The notes under the pieces are model-generated. The model ran no database searches. It was not told where the DNA came from and saw only the letters and a list, made by a program, of their open reading frames with translations. 48,166 nucleotides of DNA from an uncultured Balneola sp. (lineage in GTDB: Bacteria; Bacteroidota; Rhodothermia; Balneolales; Balneolaceae). The stretch is from the NCBI GenBank assembly GCA_913058495.1, contig CAJXQC010000022.1, positions 1-48,166 on the forward strand. The letters are read 5' to 3'. Of this stretch, positions 33,063 through 40,377 are shown piece by piece. The translations under genes and the position numbers were made by a program. The stretch's first letter is position 1. Every line of letters starts with the position of its first letter.

Positions 33063-33618
33063 CACTGTATTCCTCACTTAATGTGTGTACAATGTTTTTT
33101 AAATCTTTCATTGCCCTAAAGAATCTTACTTTTACTGCACTTTCGGTCACTCCCTGGATCTCGGCGATCTCTGCGTATTTTAAACCTTCGTATCGGCTTA
33201 AGATCACCACTTCTTTCTTATCTTCATCGAGTTGATCGAGTGCTTGTTCAAGTATCTTCTTTCGTTTTGTTCGCTCATCCATTTCACCAAATTCAGGAGA
33301 GGCACCACCCATTCGATCTTCATCAAGCTCTTCTTTTTCATTATGCTTTTTGTTTTGGCGATAATGATCAATATGCGCATTACGAGCTATGCTGAACATC
33401 CATGTTGTAAATGCCCCTGATCCTGAATAGGTGCTTCGATATTTGAGCATGCGCTCGAACACCGATTGAACAAGATCTTCACTCACATCGGTATGAAACG
33501 TTTTCTTGTAAAAAAAACTGTAAAGCGGTCGATTGTAGCGTTCGAATAAAAGGCCCAGTTTATCCAGGTCTCCATCCTTCACTTTCATCATTAAAGCTTT
33601 ATCTGTAGTTGAGTTCAC
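33055..33618 (-). CDS. ECF-type RNA polymerase sigma factor
   Basis: A 187-residue sigma-70 family factor with region 2 (LFERYNRPLYSFFYKKTF, VSEDLVQSVFERMLKYR, FTTWMFSIARNAHIDHYR) and region 4 (LDQLDEDKKEVVILSRYEGL, YAEIAEIQGVTESAVKVRFF). A short acidic linker (EEELDEDRMGG) joins them. There is no region 1.1 or 3, as in extracytoplasmic-function factors. Translation starts at GTG (33616-33618). The stop overlaps the start of the anti-sigma gene by 8 bases. The operon order sigma, anti-sigma, two DUF4097 genes suggests control of envelope genes including its own operon. Confidence 0.95.
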   Translation of the reverse strand: MNSTTDKALMMKVKDGDLDKLGLLFERYNRPLYSFFYKKTFHTDVSEDLVQSVFERMLKYRSTYSGSGAFTTWMFSIARNAHIDHYRQNKKHNEKEELDEDRMGGASPEFGEMDERTKRKKILEQALDQLDEDKKEVVILSRYEGLKYAEIAEIQGVTESAVKVRFFRAMKDLKNIVHTLSEEYSDE

Positions 33619-33690
33619 TTATTTACCGTCTCAATGCCCGAAGTTTCGTGTTCTGTTAGTTACACTTGGTATTTGGGGAAAGGTTACAAA

Positions 33691-33754
33691 AAGATTTAAG
33701 ATGTAAGACATAAGATATAGGAAAGCCCGTCTTATGTCTTACATCTTAAATCTT
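33691..33754 (-). terminator. 25-bp perfect hairpin with heptamer units, behind the MutS-like gene
   Basis: Left arm 33691-33715 and right arm 33730-33754 are perfect inverted repeats of 25 bases with a 14-base loop. The arms are built from heptamers (TCTTATG, TCTTACA, TCTTAAA on the right). On the minus strand the stem is followed by a short T run. It starts 9 bases after the stop of the MutS-like gene, so it can terminate that transcript. Confidence 0.85.
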
Positions 33755-33762
33755 ACATCTTT

Positions 33763-35577
33763 TCAAACAGGCAACCCTTCCATTCTCATTATTTCTAAAG
33801 CATTGGTACTTGGGCATGGACCTGATTTCAGCTTGTATTCGAAACTCATTTTTCCATCAGCAATAGATTCTACAAAATGCCAGTTGCTCAATGCCTCGAT
33901 TTCAGATTCCAAATCAGCAAGTTCCAGGTCATGTGTAGAAACCATTCCGATTCCATTCTTTCCGGCTACTTCTCTCAGAAAGGCTGCGCTTCCGGCATAA
34001 CGCTCTTTGTTATTTGTTCCTTTATAGATCTCATCCACGAAGAAGAACAATGGCTGATCTTCATCTTTGTTTAGCTCATCTAGTAATTCCCGAAGACGTT
34101 TTACTTCAGCATAGAAATGAGAGAGACCGTCACCCAAAGAATCATTCACATTGATACTGGTAAAGATTCTGTACAAACCTGTATTTAATGATCTAGCATT
34201 TGCAGGAGCTCCAGAATAAGCCAAAACTAAATTGATTCCCACTGTTCTGAGAAATGTACTTTTACCCGCCATATTTGATCCTGTTATCAAAAACAGATCT
34301 TTGCCCGAATGAATTTCGAAATTGTTGGCCACTTTTTGATCTTCGGGAATCAGCGGGTGACCAAGTTCTTCTGCCTTAAACAATGCATTGGTATCTATAT
34401 CGAATGTTGGAAAAGAATAACCATCATTCAGAAGGGCAAAATTAGCCATCGAATTTAAGGCTTCCAGTTCATAGAACTTATCGAGCCATTTAGAGATTTT
34501 TGGTTCAAGCTCCTCTTTCAGATTCTCCAGCTTCATTGCGAAGAATACATTCCATGGAATAAATAAATTCACAATGGGTCCCAATAACTGGTCTTTTTGT
34601 ATTGACGCCGCTACTGAAAACCTTCTTACCTTTTTCAGTATTACAGATGGTTTGATTTCCTCTTCCTGATATACCTTCAGAAAACTTGATATCGACTTGT
34701 TATCACTAGCTTTAAATCGCTCAATATGACTCAGGATATTACTGAAGCTCCCCAATAATTTTTCCATCTGAAAAGCTGCATTGAACAATCCTTTAACTTT
34801 ATCACCTGTAAGTTTTAGCATAAACAAATAGCTTACAAATGAAATCACAAAATATACACTACTAAGTGTACCAATCAGTGCCAAAATTCCCAATGTCATA
34901 TTAGATATCGATAAAACGATCATGATCAAAAGTGGAAGCAAAAATCCTGTTTTCTTTGGAAGTCGCAACCAGTCTAACATTTGCTCCATATTCCAGTCAT
35001 ATCTGTCCGCTTTACTTTTAGTATATAATGCCTCTACTTTCAGTTTATCTCTGAATAATTGTAGTGGAGCTAATTCCTGTATCAATTGCTGTCGCTTTTT
35101 TATTGATTCTACATCTTTGGAATGGCCCAATAACCAAGCCGAAAGCACATTTGAGCTACCTTCGTAGATGGATGTATCCATCAATTGAAACAATGATCTT
35201 TTTCCGATGATGTTCAGATCCTGGGCATAAGGATGGTTTAAATATTTATCTCTGTTTATATCTCTGAAAGGTATTCCATCCCAGTTCAGCTCCAGACGTG
35301 CAATTTGCTCTTCTTTTACCTGCTTTAGAAATCCCAGTTTTTCAATGAATTGCTCAACTTTTTTATGTCTGCCCATCAGATTCAGAAATACGATAACTGC
35401 TGAAATCAAAATCGCTGAATAAACTAAATCGTGTAAACGATCACTTGCCAGAAAAGCGAAAAGTAAAGTCACTAGAAATAGAGTAAGGCGCGTTCCCGAC
35501 AATTTACTGCTCAGCTTAGTATATAACTCAATCTTTCTGTCAATGCGAGCAATATGGTGTTCAAATAATTTCTTCAA
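33763..35577 (-). CDS. Membrane-associated MutS-like ATPase
   Basis: A 604-residue protein with the MutS-family ATPase at its C-terminal third: Walker A ITGSNMAGKSTFLRTVG (~residues 430-446), the NVNDSLGDGLSHFYAEVKRL signature, Walker B FFFVDEIYKGTN (~510-525) and VSTHDLEL. The N-terminal part differs from MutS: two hydrophobic hairpins (~30-85 and ~210-260) predict membrane insertion, and mismatch-recognition and Smr domains are missing. Such MutS-related membrane proteins are frequent in Bacteroidota-like genomes and have no established function. A stand-alone Smr gene lies upstream on the same strand, separated by 237 bases of heptamer repeats. Confidence 0.88.
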   Translation of the reverse strand: MKKLFEHHIARIDRKIELYTKLSSKLSGTRLTLFLVTLLFAFLASDRLHDLVYSAILISAVIVFLNLMGRHKKVEQFIEKLGFLKQVKEEQIARLELNWDGIPFRDINRDKYLNHPYAQDLNIIGKRSLFQLMDTSIYEGSSNVLSAWLLGHSKDVESIKKRQQLIQELAPLQLFRDKLKVEALYTKSKADRYDWNMEQMLDWLRLPKKTGFLLPLLIMIVLSISNMTLGILALIGTLSSVYFVISFVSYLFMLKLTGDKVKGLFNAAFQMEKLLGSFSNILSHIERFKASDNKSISSFLKVYQEEEIKPSVILKKVRRFSVAASIQKDQLLGPIVNLFIPWNVFFAMKLENLKEELEPKISKWLDKFYELEALNSMANFALLNDGYSFPTFDIDTNALFKAEELGHPLIPEDQKVANNFEIHSGKDLFLITGSNMAGKSTFLRTVGINLVLAYSGAPANARSLNTGLYRIFTSINVNDSLGDGLSHFYAEVKRLRELLDELNKDEDQPLFFFVDEIYKGTNNKERYAGSAAFLREVAGKNGIGMVSTHDLELADLESEIEALSNWHFVESIADGKMSFEYKLKSGPCPSTNALEIMRMEGLPV

Positions 35578-35585
35578 AGTTTAGT

Positions 35586-35620
35586 AGATATGAGATTTAA
35601 GACATAAGATTAAAGATAGG
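35586..35620. repeat. Heptamer array, five units (AGANNNN type)
   Basis: Five in-phase 7-base units (AGATATG, AGATTTA, AGACATA, AGATTAA, AGATAGG) lie just upstream of the MutS-like start. Their complement matches units of the larger array at 35701-35819, so the two arrays form an inverted pair around an 80-base spacer. Confidence 0.85.
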
Positions 35621-35700
35621 CTTCACATCTTTAAAAAATAAGTGTAATTGTTTTAAGGAATAGAACATGTCAATCTATATTGCCAAGTCTCATTTTTCAA

Positions 35701-35819
35701 TTTCACATCTCAAGTCTTACGACTTAAATCTTACATCTTACATCTTACATCTTATGTCTTATGTCTTATGTCTTATGTCTTATGTCTTATGTCTTATGTC
35801 TTATGTCTAACATCTCAAA
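35701..35819. repeat. Heptamer array, 17 in-phase units
   Basis: Exactly 119 bases divide into 17 heptamers: variable units first (TTTCACA, TCTCAAG, TCTTACG, ACTTAAA), then TCTTACA three times, TCTTATG eight times (35750-35805), TCTAACA and TCTCAAA. The stop codon of the Smr gene (35815-35817) lies in the last unit. Blocks of identical units inside a diverged array suggest slippage expansion. Reverse-strand units contain TAA or TGA. Confidence 0.95.
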
Positions 35820-36096
35820 TCTTCTTCAGCTCCACCAATGTAGCTCCCCAACTACTTCTGTCATCTGCCAAACGATAGGAAACAACAAACTCATTTTTAT
35901 CCAACAAACTATGAACCGTTCTACGCAACACTCCCTTCCCTTTTCCGTGAATGATCCGAATGGAATAGATCTCTTTCTCTAAACAGGCTTCTATATAATC
36001 CGGTATCAGATCTCCCAACTCTTTAGGACTGAATAGATGTAAGTCTAAAATTCCGTCAATCGGTAGTTCTACTGGTTCAAATTCTTCCAACTTCAA
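35815..36096 (-). CDS. Stand-alone Smr domain protein
   Basis: A 93-residue protein consisting of one Smr domain, the endonuclease module otherwise found at the C-terminus of MutS2. The hallmarks are DLHLFSPKELGDLIPDYIEA (DLH with LxxxE) and IRIIHGKGKGVLRRTVHSLL (HGKGxG), followed by YRLADDRSSWGATLVEL. Smr domains nick DNA or cleave RNA and rescue collided ribosomes in some bacteria. The start codon is TTG (36094-36096), immediately next to a heptamer array; the stop lies inside another array. It is in line with the MutS-like gene downstream, as if a MutS2 had been split. Confidence 0.9.
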   Translation of the reverse strand: MKLEEFEPVELPIDGILDLHLFSPKELGDLIPDYIEACLEKEIYSIRIIHGKGKGVLRRTVHSLLDKNEFVVSYRLADDRSSWGATLVELKKI

Positions 36097-36131
36097 TATT
36101 GGTTATTGGTTATTCGATATTGGTTATTCAG
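36097..36131. repeat. Heptamer array, five units (TATTGGT type)
   Basis: Units TATTGGT, TATTGGT, TATTCGA, TATTGGT, TATTCAG fill the whole spacer between the Dabb and Smr genes. They begin directly at the Smr start codon and contain the Dabb stop codon TAA (36124-36126). Confidence 0.92.
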
Positions 36132-36435
36132 AAATATAGTCTACTACTCTTCGCTCAGTAACTACCTTCTTAATAAACTGCACCACCATCTGATGCTCCG
36201 GGTGAACTGCATACGCATTTAAAGCTTCCGCGTCTTTACAAATCGTTGTCAAAACTACATCACAGATAGCTTCATCATCACCGCTCAAAATATTGATTCC
36301 AACTTCTGCCGAATCCAATTCATCGATTTTTGCAGGTAATCCTTCCAACAGCTCTTTCATGATCTCAGCATTCTCTTGCTTGGTTTTCCCTTCAGCAACC
36401 GGTTTCAGTTTCCACATTACAATGTGTTTTATCAT
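36124..36435 (-). CDS. Dabb family (stress-responsive A/B barrel) protein
   Basis: A 103-residue dimeric alpha+beta barrel protein of the Dabb type: MIKHIVMWKLKP at the start, a central helix KELLEGLPAKIDELDSAEVGIN, and VVLTTICKDAEALNAYAVHP followed by HQMVVQFIKKVV. Members are found in plants and bacteria; some act as small cyclases, most are uncharacterised. It lies 27 bases upstream of the Smr gene and is probably cotranscribed. Its last codons run into a heptamer array. Confidence 0.9.
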   Translation of the reverse strand: MIKHIVMWKLKPVAEGKTKQENAEIMKELLEGLPAKIDELDSAEVGINILSGDDEAICDVVLTTICKDAEALNAYAVHPEHQMVVQFIKKVVTERRVVDYISE

Positions 36436-36444
36436 TTTTATAGT

Positions 36445-36479
36445 AGTTAGACGTTAGATTTAAGATATTAGACTTAAGA
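36445..36479. repeat. Heptamer array, five units (NNTTAGA type)
   Basis: Units AGTTAGA, CGTTAGA, TTTAAGA, TATTAGA, CTTAAGA lie between the unknown gene and the Dabb start and contain the stop codon TAA (36474-36476) of the unknown gene. Confidence 0.88.
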
Positions 36480-37007
36480 TAGTATTGAATGGAGAATATT
36501 TTTACTCAATCCATGTGAATTCTTTGCTTTCCACTCCGGTGATTCAAATTCTATATGCATTGAAATATATTCATCTTCAAATGGGAAATAGCTCATAACG
36601 GTTCCTCTTTTATTTTTGATTGTATTCCCGCTAAACCACAAGAAAGCAGAATTAGGAAATAATGTTTTGATCTTTCTGTGCAGGTTAGATTCTGAGTCTT
36701 GAGATATATGTATATCTTTTCTTTTGGGTGATATTTTATATTCTTTGTTTTCGGTTTCTAAAGAAAAGAGCTTTTCATAGACAACCCTGTTAGTTACAAA
36801 TGGTGGAACAGCTAATTCATCATTAAATACTCCGAAAGCTCCTAAGGATTTGCCTGAGAATTTTAACCACTTGCTATCGAACCAGTTATCAATTTTGATT
36901 AAATATATTGATTGAGGTTTATTCTTCAGAACAATTTTCTCAATAGCCTCTTCAACTCTTGAGATAAACCGCTCATCATCATCAGATTGTTTCTTTAAAA
37001 AAGACAT
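36474..37007 (-). CDS. Hypothetical protein
   Basis: I do not recognise a family. The 177-residue protein is soluble with no signal peptide. It begins with a charged helix (DDDERFISRVEEAIEKIV), then alternating strands (SIYLIKIDNWFDSKWLKFSG, LAVPPFV), and ends with a mixed region (LFPNSAFLWFSG, TVMSYFPFEDEYISMHIEF). The composition is that of an ordinary cytosolic protein, and an intact reading frame of this length with normal neighbours makes it a likely real gene. Its stop codon sits in a heptamer array and its 5' side faces a second array in the divergent spacer before folE. Confidence 0.65.
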   Translation of the reverse strand: MSFLKKQSDDDERFISRVEEAIEKIVLKNKPQSIYLIKIDNWFDSKWLKFSGKSLGAFGVFNDELAVPPFVTNRVVYEKLFSLETENKEYKISPKRKDIHISQDSESNLHRKIKTLFPNSAFLWFSGNTIKNKRGTVMSYFPFEDEYISMHIEFESPEWKAKNSHGLSKNILHSILS

Positions 37008-37023
37008 ACATATTTTAGTTTTT

Positions 37024-37118
37024 CAGAATATCCAACATTCAGTAAGGAATATCCATCCTTAAGTTAGCTCCTGCCAATTGGATATTGAATATTCGATATT
37101 CATTATTGGATATTCGTA
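37024..37118. repeat. Heptamer arrays in inverted pair
   Basis: Right arm: six units ATTGGAT, ATTGAAT, ATTCGAT, ATTCATT, ATTGGAT, ATTCGTA (37077-37118). Left arm: five units in the opposite sense (CAGAATA, TCCAACA, TTCAGTA, AGGAATA, TCCATCC; 37024-37058). They lie in the divergent spacer between the unknown gene and folE. Confidence 0.88.
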
Positions 37119-37203
37119 TTTAATCATCGGAACCCTTAACTTTAAAATTCGGTTTTAAGCAACCTAAACGGCTTAATAATCAATAAAGAAAATCCCTTTA
37201 CAC

Positions 37204-37884
37204 TTGGATAACTTAGACTTAGACAAAATTACCGCTGAAGACCTTGGCGAAGCGCACATTGGTACTTCAGAACTTACTCCGCTCCGTGATGATGCTTTTG
37301 ATCTTTCGGATTCAGAAAAAATCGACATCATTCAGGATCATTTCAAAGAGATCATGCAAACTCTTGGTTTAGATCTCAACGACGACAGCCTTAAAGGAAC
37401 TCCGTATCGGGTTGCTAAAATGTTTGTGAAAGAAATTTTTAACGGACTTGATCCAAAAAATAAGCCTGAAGCCCGCACATTTAGTAATAATTACGATTAC
37501 AACGATATGGTGATGGAGAAGAACATTCAGGTGACTTCTTTCTGTGAACACCATTTTCTTCCGTTTATCGGAAAAGCTCATGTAGCTTATATTGCATCAG
37601 GTAAAGTGATTGGGTTGTCCAAGATCAATCGTCTGGTAGATTATTTTTCACGCAGACCACAGGTTCAGGAACGACTTACTTTGCAAATTGCAGACGCTCT
37701 TTCTGAAGCAATGGAAACCGATGATGTAGCTGTTTTTATCGATAGTAAGCATTTATGTGTATCAACCCGTGGAATTCGTGATGTAAGCAGCAGCACCATT
37801 ACTACCGAATTCAGAGGTGCTTTCAAAGAGGAAGCAACTCAACGTAAATTTATTGACTTCATCAAAACTGACACTGAACTCTAA
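37204..37884 (+). CDS. folE: GTP cyclohydrolase I
   Basis: A 226-residue type I GTP cyclohydrolase that converts GTP to 7,8-dihydroneopterin triphosphate for folate. The zinc ligands are visible as C114 and H117 in SFCEHHFLPFIG and C185 in KHLCVSTRG; VIGLSKINRLVDYFSRRPQV and QERLTLQIADAL are the conserved core. The first ~35 residues form an acidic N-terminal extension. Translation starts at TTG (37204), with no ATG available nearby in frame. cysS begins 5 bases after the stop, so the two are cotranscribed. Confidence 0.95.
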   Translation: MDNLDLDKITAEDLGEAHIGTSELTPLRDDAFDLSDSEKIDIIQDHFKEIMQTLGLDLNDDSLKGTPYRVAKMFVKEIFNGLDPKNKPEARTFSNNYDYNDMVMEKNIQVTSFCEHHFLPFIGKAHVAYIASGKVIGLSKINRLVDYFSRRPQVQERLTLQIADALSEAMETDDVAVFIDSKHLCVSTRGIRDVSSSTITTEFRGAFKEEATQRKFIDFIKTDTEL

Positions 37885-37889
37885 TCGTT

Positions 37890-39344
37890 TTGTCTGAACA
37901 AAAACTACAAGTTTACAATACACTTACCAGAAAAAAAGAAGACTTTGAGCCACTAAACCCTCCGTTTGTGGGGATGTATGTGTGTGGTCCAACCGTTTAT
38001 GGTGATGCCCATCTCGGTCATGCCAAAAGCTATGTTTCTTTTGATCTGGTTTTGCGTTACCTCCGTTATCTCGGTTATAAAGTTCGCTACGTTCAGAATA
38101 TTACAGATGTAGGACATTTAGTTGGCGACGGAGAAGAAGGTGAAGACAAACTTGGTAAGCAAGCTCGTTTAGAGCAAGTCGATCCAATGGAAATCGCTGA
38201 AAAGTACACATACACTTATTTCCGTGATATGGATGCTTTGAATGTCCTCCGCCCCGATATTGCTCCCCGTGCAACCGGACATATTCCCGAGCAAATTGCT
38301 ATGGTTCAGAAACTCATAGAAAAAGGACACGCTTATAATGTAGATGGCAACGTCTATTTTGATGTGCATTCTGATGAAGATTATGGAAAACTCAGTGGCA
38401 GAAAAACTGAAGAAGCTGAGTCCGGTACTCGTGTAGAAACGGCTTCAGACAAAAAGAATCCTGCTGATTTCGCTCTTTGGAAAAAAGCAGAAGATGATCA
38501 CTTAATGAAATGGGATTCTCCGTGGGGAGTTGGTTATCCCGGATGGCATATTGAGTGTTCTGCTATGAGTACCAAATATTTAGGAGAAAGCTTTGATATC
38601 CACGGCGGTGGTTTAGAAAACCAATTTCCACATCATGAATGTGAGATCGCGCAATCAGAATGTGCACATGATACTCAGTTTGTAAAGTACTGGATGCATA
38701 ATAATATGGTTACCCTTGAAGGACAAAAAATGGGTAAGTCATTAGGAAATGCGATCAATCTCCATCAATTTTTTACAGGAGAACACAAGCTTTTAACCAG
38801 AGCGTGGGATTCTCAGGTTATTCGATTTTTCTTGCTTCAAAGTCATTACAGAAGTACAACAGATTTTTCGGAAGATGCATTGGAAGCAGCTGAAACTGGA
38901 CTGAAAAATCTTCATTCAATGATCTCAACTATTGAGAAAGCAGAAAATGGTTCCCGAGAATCGTTCGATATCGAAGGCTTTAAATCAGCTTTTGAGAAAG
39001 TAATGAACGATGATTTTAATTCAGCAAAAGCAATTGCGGTTGTTTTTGAAAAACTGAAAGAGCTCAGAAAATTGATCAACGACCAGAAAACTCCTTCAAA
39101 TATCGAAGAAGTTAAGTCTGTGATCAAAACAGTGGTTGATGATGTACTTGGTATCTGGCCGCAGGAAAACGCCGGAGGTAATGAGGAATTGACCAAAGGA
39201 CTTATGGAACTTCTTATCGAGATCAGAAAAGAAGCCAGAGAAAACAAAAATTTTGCACTCTCGGATAAAGTCCGGGATGACCTGAAAGAGCTTGGCGTAC
39301 AGCTCATGGATGGAAAAGAAGGTACTTCCTTCGAAATTGACTGA
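37890..39344 (+). CDS. cysS: Cysteinyl-tRNA synthetase
   Basis: A 484-residue class I synthetase that charges tRNA-Cys. Visible are zinc ligand C32 in [19 protein letters not shown] with the HIGH-type motif HLGH at 41-44, [15 protein letters not shown] with further zinc ligands (HECE in [10 protein letters not shown]), and the signature [10 protein letters not shown] in place of KMSKS, a common variant. The C-terminal helical bundle (DALRIA/anticodon part) ends in [15 protein letters not shown]. Start is TTG, 5 bases after folE. Its stop overlaps the yidD start by one base (TGATG). Confidence 0.96.
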   Translation: MSEQKLQVYNTLTRKKEDFEPLNPPFVGMYVCGPTVYGDAHLGHAKSYVSFDLVLRYLRYLGYKVRYVQNITDVGHLVGDGEEGEDKLGKQARLEQVDPMEIAEKYTYTYFRDMDALNVLRPDIAPRATGHIPEQIAMVQKLIEKGHAYNVDGNVYFDVHSDEDYGKLSGRKTEEAESGTRVETASDKKNPADFALWKKAEDDHLMKWDSPWGVGYPGWHIECSAMSTKYLGESFDIHGGGLENQFPHHECEIAQSECAHDTQFVKYWMHNNMVTLEGQKMGKSLGNAINLHQFFTGEHKLLTRAWDSQVIRFFLLQSHYRSTTDFSEDALEAAETGLKNLHSMISTIEKAENGSRESFDIEGFKSAFEKVMNDDFNSAKAIAVVFEKLKELRKLINDQKTPSNIEEVKSVIKTVVDDVLGIWPQENAGGNEELTKGLMELLIEIRKEARENKNFALSDKVRDDLKELGVQLMDGKEGTSFEID

Positions 39345-39616
39345 TGAACCTGCTGAAAACCATATTCAGCAAGTTACTCATCGGACTTGTACGTTTTTAT
39401 CAGCTTGCTATTTCTCCGTGGTTAGGAAGTAGTTGCCGATACTCCCCTACTTGTTCTCAGTATATGATTGATGCTGTGAAGGAATGGGGACCATTAAAAG
39501 GATTTTGGCTAGGAATTAAGAGAATTGGCCGGTGTCACCCTTGGGGCGGCGATGGACATGATCCGGTTCCGGAGAATCCAGAAAAACAATACACTGAACT
39601 TAACGAAGACAAATAA
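39344..39616 (+). CDS. yidD: Membrane protein insertion efficiency factor YidD
   Basis: A 90-residue member of the YidD/DUF37 family with the typical [36 protein letters not shown], and [19 protein letters not shown]. It is a membrane-associated amphipathic protein that helps YidC insert proteins. The usual genome neighbours rpmH, rnpA and yidC are absent; here it overlaps cysS by one base, so it is translated by coupling. Its stop codon forms part of the heptamer hairpin that follows. Confidence 0.95.
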   Translation: MNLLKTIFSKLLIGLVRFYQLAISPWLGSSCRYSPTCSQYMIDAVKEWGPLKGFWLGIKRIGRCHPWGGDGHDPVPENPEKQYTELNEDK

Positions 39617-39661
39617 CTAATAACCATTAACTAAAACAGGTTATTAGTTAATGGTTATTAG
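39614..39661 (+). terminator. 18-bp heptamer hairpin between yidD and hisI
   Basis: Arms 39617-39634 and 39644-39661 are perfect inverted repeats of 18 bases with a 9-base loop. Both are built from heptamers (TAACTAA, TAACCAT, TAACTAA and TTATTAG, TTAATGG, TTATTAG). The yidD stop codon TAA is the first three bases of the first unit. No T tract follows; the stem is AT-rich, so termination is uncertain. Confidence 0.75.
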
Positions 39662-39672
39662 ATTTCTAGACT

Positions 39673-40155
39673 ATGAGTAAAATTACTTTCAAAGAAAGAC
39701 TATCCGTAGAACAAGTAGAAGAAGCCAACGATCTGGCTCCGAAATTTCAGGAAGATGGATTAATTCCTGTAGTAACCACTGATTATACTTCCGGTGAACT
39801 GCTGATGCATGGATACATGAATGAAGAAGCATTCAAGAAGACCATTGAGCTGAGCGAAGCAGTGTATTACAGTCGTAGCAGAGAAACTTTGTGGCACAAA
39901 GGGGCAACTTCCGGTTTGACACAGATCGTTAAAGAAATGAGAATTGACGACGATCAGGATTGTGTTTGGCTACGTGTTGAAGTTCAGGGAAATGGTGCCA
40001 GCTGTCATGTCGGATATCGTTCTTGTTTTTACAGAAGCGTACCAACCGGTGATGCATTCTTTGAAAAAGATGGTGAGTTAGCTTTTGAAGAATCCGAAAA
40101 GGTATTTGATCCTAAGGAAGTTTATGGGGATGCTCCAAATCCAACAAAGCTTTAA
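39673..40155 (+). CDS. hisI: Phosphoribosyl-AMP cyclohydrolase
   Basis: A 160-residue HisI that opens the adenine ring of phosphoribosyl-AMP in histidine biosynthesis. Metal sites: D92, D94, D96 in [11 protein letters not shown], and zinc ligands C97, C111 and C118 in [14 protein letters not shown]. It lacks the HisE (PRA-PH) domain that is fused in many bacteria, so HisE must be encoded elsewhere. No other his genes are in the window. N- and C-terminal extensions of about 25-30 residues are longer than the minimal domain. Confidence 0.95.
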   Translation: MSKITFKERLSVEQVEEANDLAPKFQEDGLIPVVTTDYTSGELLMHGYMNEEAFKKTIELSEAVYYSRSRETLWHKGATSGLTQIVKEMRIDDDQDCVWLRVEVQGNGASCHVGYRSCFYRSVPTGDAFFEKDGELAFEESEKVFDPKEVYGDAPNPTKL

Positions 40156-40156
40156 A

Positions 40157-40287
40157 ATCTTCCTTCGAAGGGAGACCGATCGAACACTTGTGTGAGATCA
40201 GAGGGATGTTGTGAAGTTTATGAGTTTCTAAACTTCGCAACATCCTCCGTCCGCCAGTCGGCGGACACCTCCTTCAAAGGAGGATTA
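40157..40287. mobile_element. MITE-like compound palindromic element
   Basis: The ~130-bp element has imperfect terminal inverted repeats (AATCTTCCTTCGAAGGGAG at the left, complement of CTCCTTCAAAGGAGGATT at the right) and three internal hairpins: 40204-40220 with 40229-40245 (16 of 17 pairs), 40249-40255 with 40260-40266 (GTCCGCC/GGCGGAC), and 40268-40274 with 40277-40283 (CCTCCTT/AAGGAGG). No coding capacity. Similar TCCGCCAGTCGGCGGA palindromes are, from memory, widely dispersed in marine Bacteroidota-like genomes. Confidence 0.7.
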
Positions 40288-40331
40288 TTCTTTTTCTAAT
40301 TCTTTACACTTCCGTGACAACCCCCTTATTT

Positions 40332-40359
40332 AATGTTCATACATTAATGTCGTAACATT
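40332..40359 (+). promoter_or_regulatory. Tandem operator, two AATGT-N4-ACATT sites
   Basis: Two 14-base dyads lie exactly end to end: AATGTTCATACATT (40332-40345) and AATGTCGTAACATT (40346-40359). The second extends to TTAATGT-CGTA-ACATTAA. They end 18 bases before the ATG of the YHS gene. The arrangement is typical of a site for a dimeric repressor binding twice, overlapping the promoter. No regulator of a known kind is encoded next to it. Confidence 0.65.
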
Positions 40360-40377
40360 AAAATAAATTATACTCTA

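Noticed and set aside
35701-35819. Possible CRISPR array
   Set aside because: Units are 7 bases with no spacers and no cas genes nearby; it is a tandem repeat.
35761-35982. Open frame on the plus strand with repeated MSYVLCL peptides
   Set aside because: It is created by the TCTTATG heptamer array and continues antisense to the Smr gene.
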